Positions 63,260-64,000 of a stretch of 64,000 nucleotides of DNA are shown in pieces. Each line of letters opens with the position of its first letter. The first letter of the stretch is position 1. The stretch spans positions 1-64,000 of the forward strand of contig JAFLBQ010000009.1 of the NCBI GenBank assembly GCA_017303805.1, given 5' to 3'. Position numbers and translations under genes: made by a program. Origin of the DNA: Cytophagales bacterium. GTDB lineage: Bacteria; Bacteroidota; Bacteroidia; Cytophagales; Cyclobacteriaceae. The notes beneath the pieces are model-generated. The model worked only from the letters and a program-made list of their open reading frames with translations. It had not been told where the DNA came from and ran no database searches.

Positions 63260-63361
63260 TTTTGTTTTTCATTTCTGCTTTAAATCATGTTTTTAACGTT
63301 CGTTCGGTAAACATTTTGCCGATTGTGTAAGCTCCATGGAATTATTAGCCGCAATTCGCGT

Positions 63362-63369
63362 TATCTTTG
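63362..63369 (+). promoter_or_regulatory. Bacteroidota-type -7 promoter element
   Basis: TATCTTTG matches the TAnnTTTG consensus of the primary Bacteroidota sigma factor. It lies 33 bp before the desaturase ATG. No good TTTG -33 element is visible at the expected spacing. Confidence 0.4.
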
Positions 63370-63402
63370 CAGTACACTTTTACATTCCGAAATACTACCA
63401 TT

Positions 63403-64000
63403 ATGGCTCAAGCAGTTGTTCCCGAGGTTAGAAGAAAGCCGGTACTCAAACAAGAGATCGCGTTTCTCCTGATTCACTTAATGCCGTTAGGCGCCTTGTG
63501 GACGGGTGCCACATTTTTCGATTGGATAGTTTGTATTTTCCTCTATGTGTTTCGTATGTTCTGGGTAACGGGTGGTTATCATCGCTACTTTGCCCATCGT
63601 TCGTATAGTACTTCGCGCTGGTTTCAATTTGTAATCGCCTTCATGTCGCAAACTACGGCACAGAAAGGCGCCTTGTGGTGGGCAGCGCATCACCGGCATC
63701 ATCATCGCCACAGCGATACCCCGGCCGATCCACATTCGATGAAAATTTATGGTTTCTGGTACTCGCACGTAGGTTGGATTGTAGGCCCGGATTTTAAGGA
63801 GACAGATTATAAAGTGATTGGAGACTATGCCAAGTACCCGGAATTGGTTTGGTTGAACAAACATTATCTCGTGCCGCCAACCATTCTGGCTGTGCTGGTT
63901 ACAGCAATTGGTGGTTGGGTAAACGGAGGAAGTCTGATGGCGATATTCAGTACGGCTGGTTTAAGTACCCTGTTTGTAGGATTCTTTTTGAGTACCATCG
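63403..64000 (+). CDS. Fatty acid (acyl-CoA) desaturase, 3' end beyond window
   Basis: From ATG 63403 the frame is open to the window edge (199 codons). The membrane-bound desaturase histidine boxes are visible: HRYFAHR and HHRHHH with a following HSD and ADPHS segment (YHRYFAHRSY, WWAAHHRHHHRHSD). Two hydrophobic stretches precede them. It should introduce a double bond into acyl chains and so adjust membrane fluidity. The third histidine box lies beyond position 64000. Confidence 0.93.
   Translation, partial: MAQAVVPEVRRKPVLKQEIAFLLIHLMPLGALWTGATFFDWIVCIFLYVFRMFWVTGGYHRYFAHRSYSTSRWFQFVIAFMSQTTAQKGALWWAAHHRHHHRHSDTPADPHSMKIYGFWYSHVGWIVGPDFKETDYKVIGDYAKYPELVWLNKHYLVPPTILAVLVTAIGGWVNGGSLMAIFSTAGLSTLFVGFFLSTI

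Noticed and set aside
63487-63864. Minus-strand open frame of 125 codons
   Set aside because: It lies opposite the desaturase, whose His boxes are in the plus-strand frame; the minus frame shows no family.

Overview
The window looks like chromosomal DNA of a Bacteroidota bacterium, most likely order Cytophagales. Four features point that way: a T9SS-type C-terminal sorting domain on a secreted protein, many secreted enzymes and lipoproteins with short LxxC-type lipoboxes, families typical of the phylum (LytTR/LytS pairs, ABC permeases with no ATPase gene alongside, a eukaryote-like type II glutamine synthetase, CarboxypepD_reg-like proteins), and a TAnnTTTG-type promoter element. I saw no phage, integrase, transposase gene or CRISPR array. 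Two tRNA genes are present: a partial tRNA-Val(UAC) at the left edge and an initiator tRNA-fMet near 11.6 kb.

Layout. 0-6.4 kb: a DJ-1/PfpI protein, an aldo/keto reductase interrupted by a frameshift at an A-rich slippery heptamer, an alpha/beta hydrolase, an SDR, a YdeI/OmdA-like protein, a ClC channel and a MarR regulator. 6.7-10.5 kb: a nitrogen-assimilation operon (amtB, outer-membrane porin, type II glutamine synthetase) ending in a strong terminator. 10.9-12.4 kb: a 70-residue orphan gene, a truncated GIY-YIG gene behind tRNA-fMet, and a membrane protein with a CxxC-type N-terminus. 12.6-21.0 kb: a rhomboid-MORN-TonB-like fusion, then an RND efflux operon (secreted 149-aa protein, adaptor, pump, TolC-like channel) preceded by three CTTAAG repeats with an 11-bp period. 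21.3-31.4 kb: a Pif1-like helicase, a PqqB-like hydrolase overlapping a glutamine cyclotransferase lipoprotein, PspC, a FtsX/MacB-type permease and a GH63-like glucosidase.

31.7-36.5 kb: an electrophile/quinone-stress island resembling the Firmicutes mhqNOD genes. A carboxylesterase and a ring-cleaving dioxygenase diverge from pirin, nitroreductase and OsmC, followed by an F420-reductase-like protein and a CDGSH protein. A 22-bp perfect dyad lies in the divergent promoter region. 36.6-47.5 kb: two sugar-dehydrogenase-like beta-propellers, a cupin, an ENPP-type phosphodiesterase, trehalase with an MFS transporter, purM, and an overlapping TrmH/luciferase-domain/SRPBCC operon. 47.5-50.9 kb: a membrane protein ending in a histidine-kinase DHp domain with no ATPase domain, next to an ECF sigma factor with a 4-TM partner, and a TraB/GumN protein. 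51-55.4 kb: an SRPBCC protein, SDR, DUF2141, a Crp/Fnr regulator and a set of small envelope proteins (Lmo0937-like, beta-barrel, YtxH, coiled-coil lipoprotein). 55.5-64 kb: mutS, a LytTR/LytS two-component pair, a secreted intradiol dioxygenase-like protein, YceI, a beta-propeller-like protein, a Gfo/Idh/MocA oxidoreductase and a fatty acid desaturase cut by the right edge.

Most genes are ordinary chromosomal genes. The stretches most worth a second look are the rhomboid-MORN-TonB fusion, the DHp-only membrane protein beside the sigma/4-TM pair, the mhq-like island with its operator, the PmrA-box-like triple repeat before the efflux operon, and the slippery-site frameshift in the aldo/keto reductase. 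No single locus clearly announces a wholly new system.
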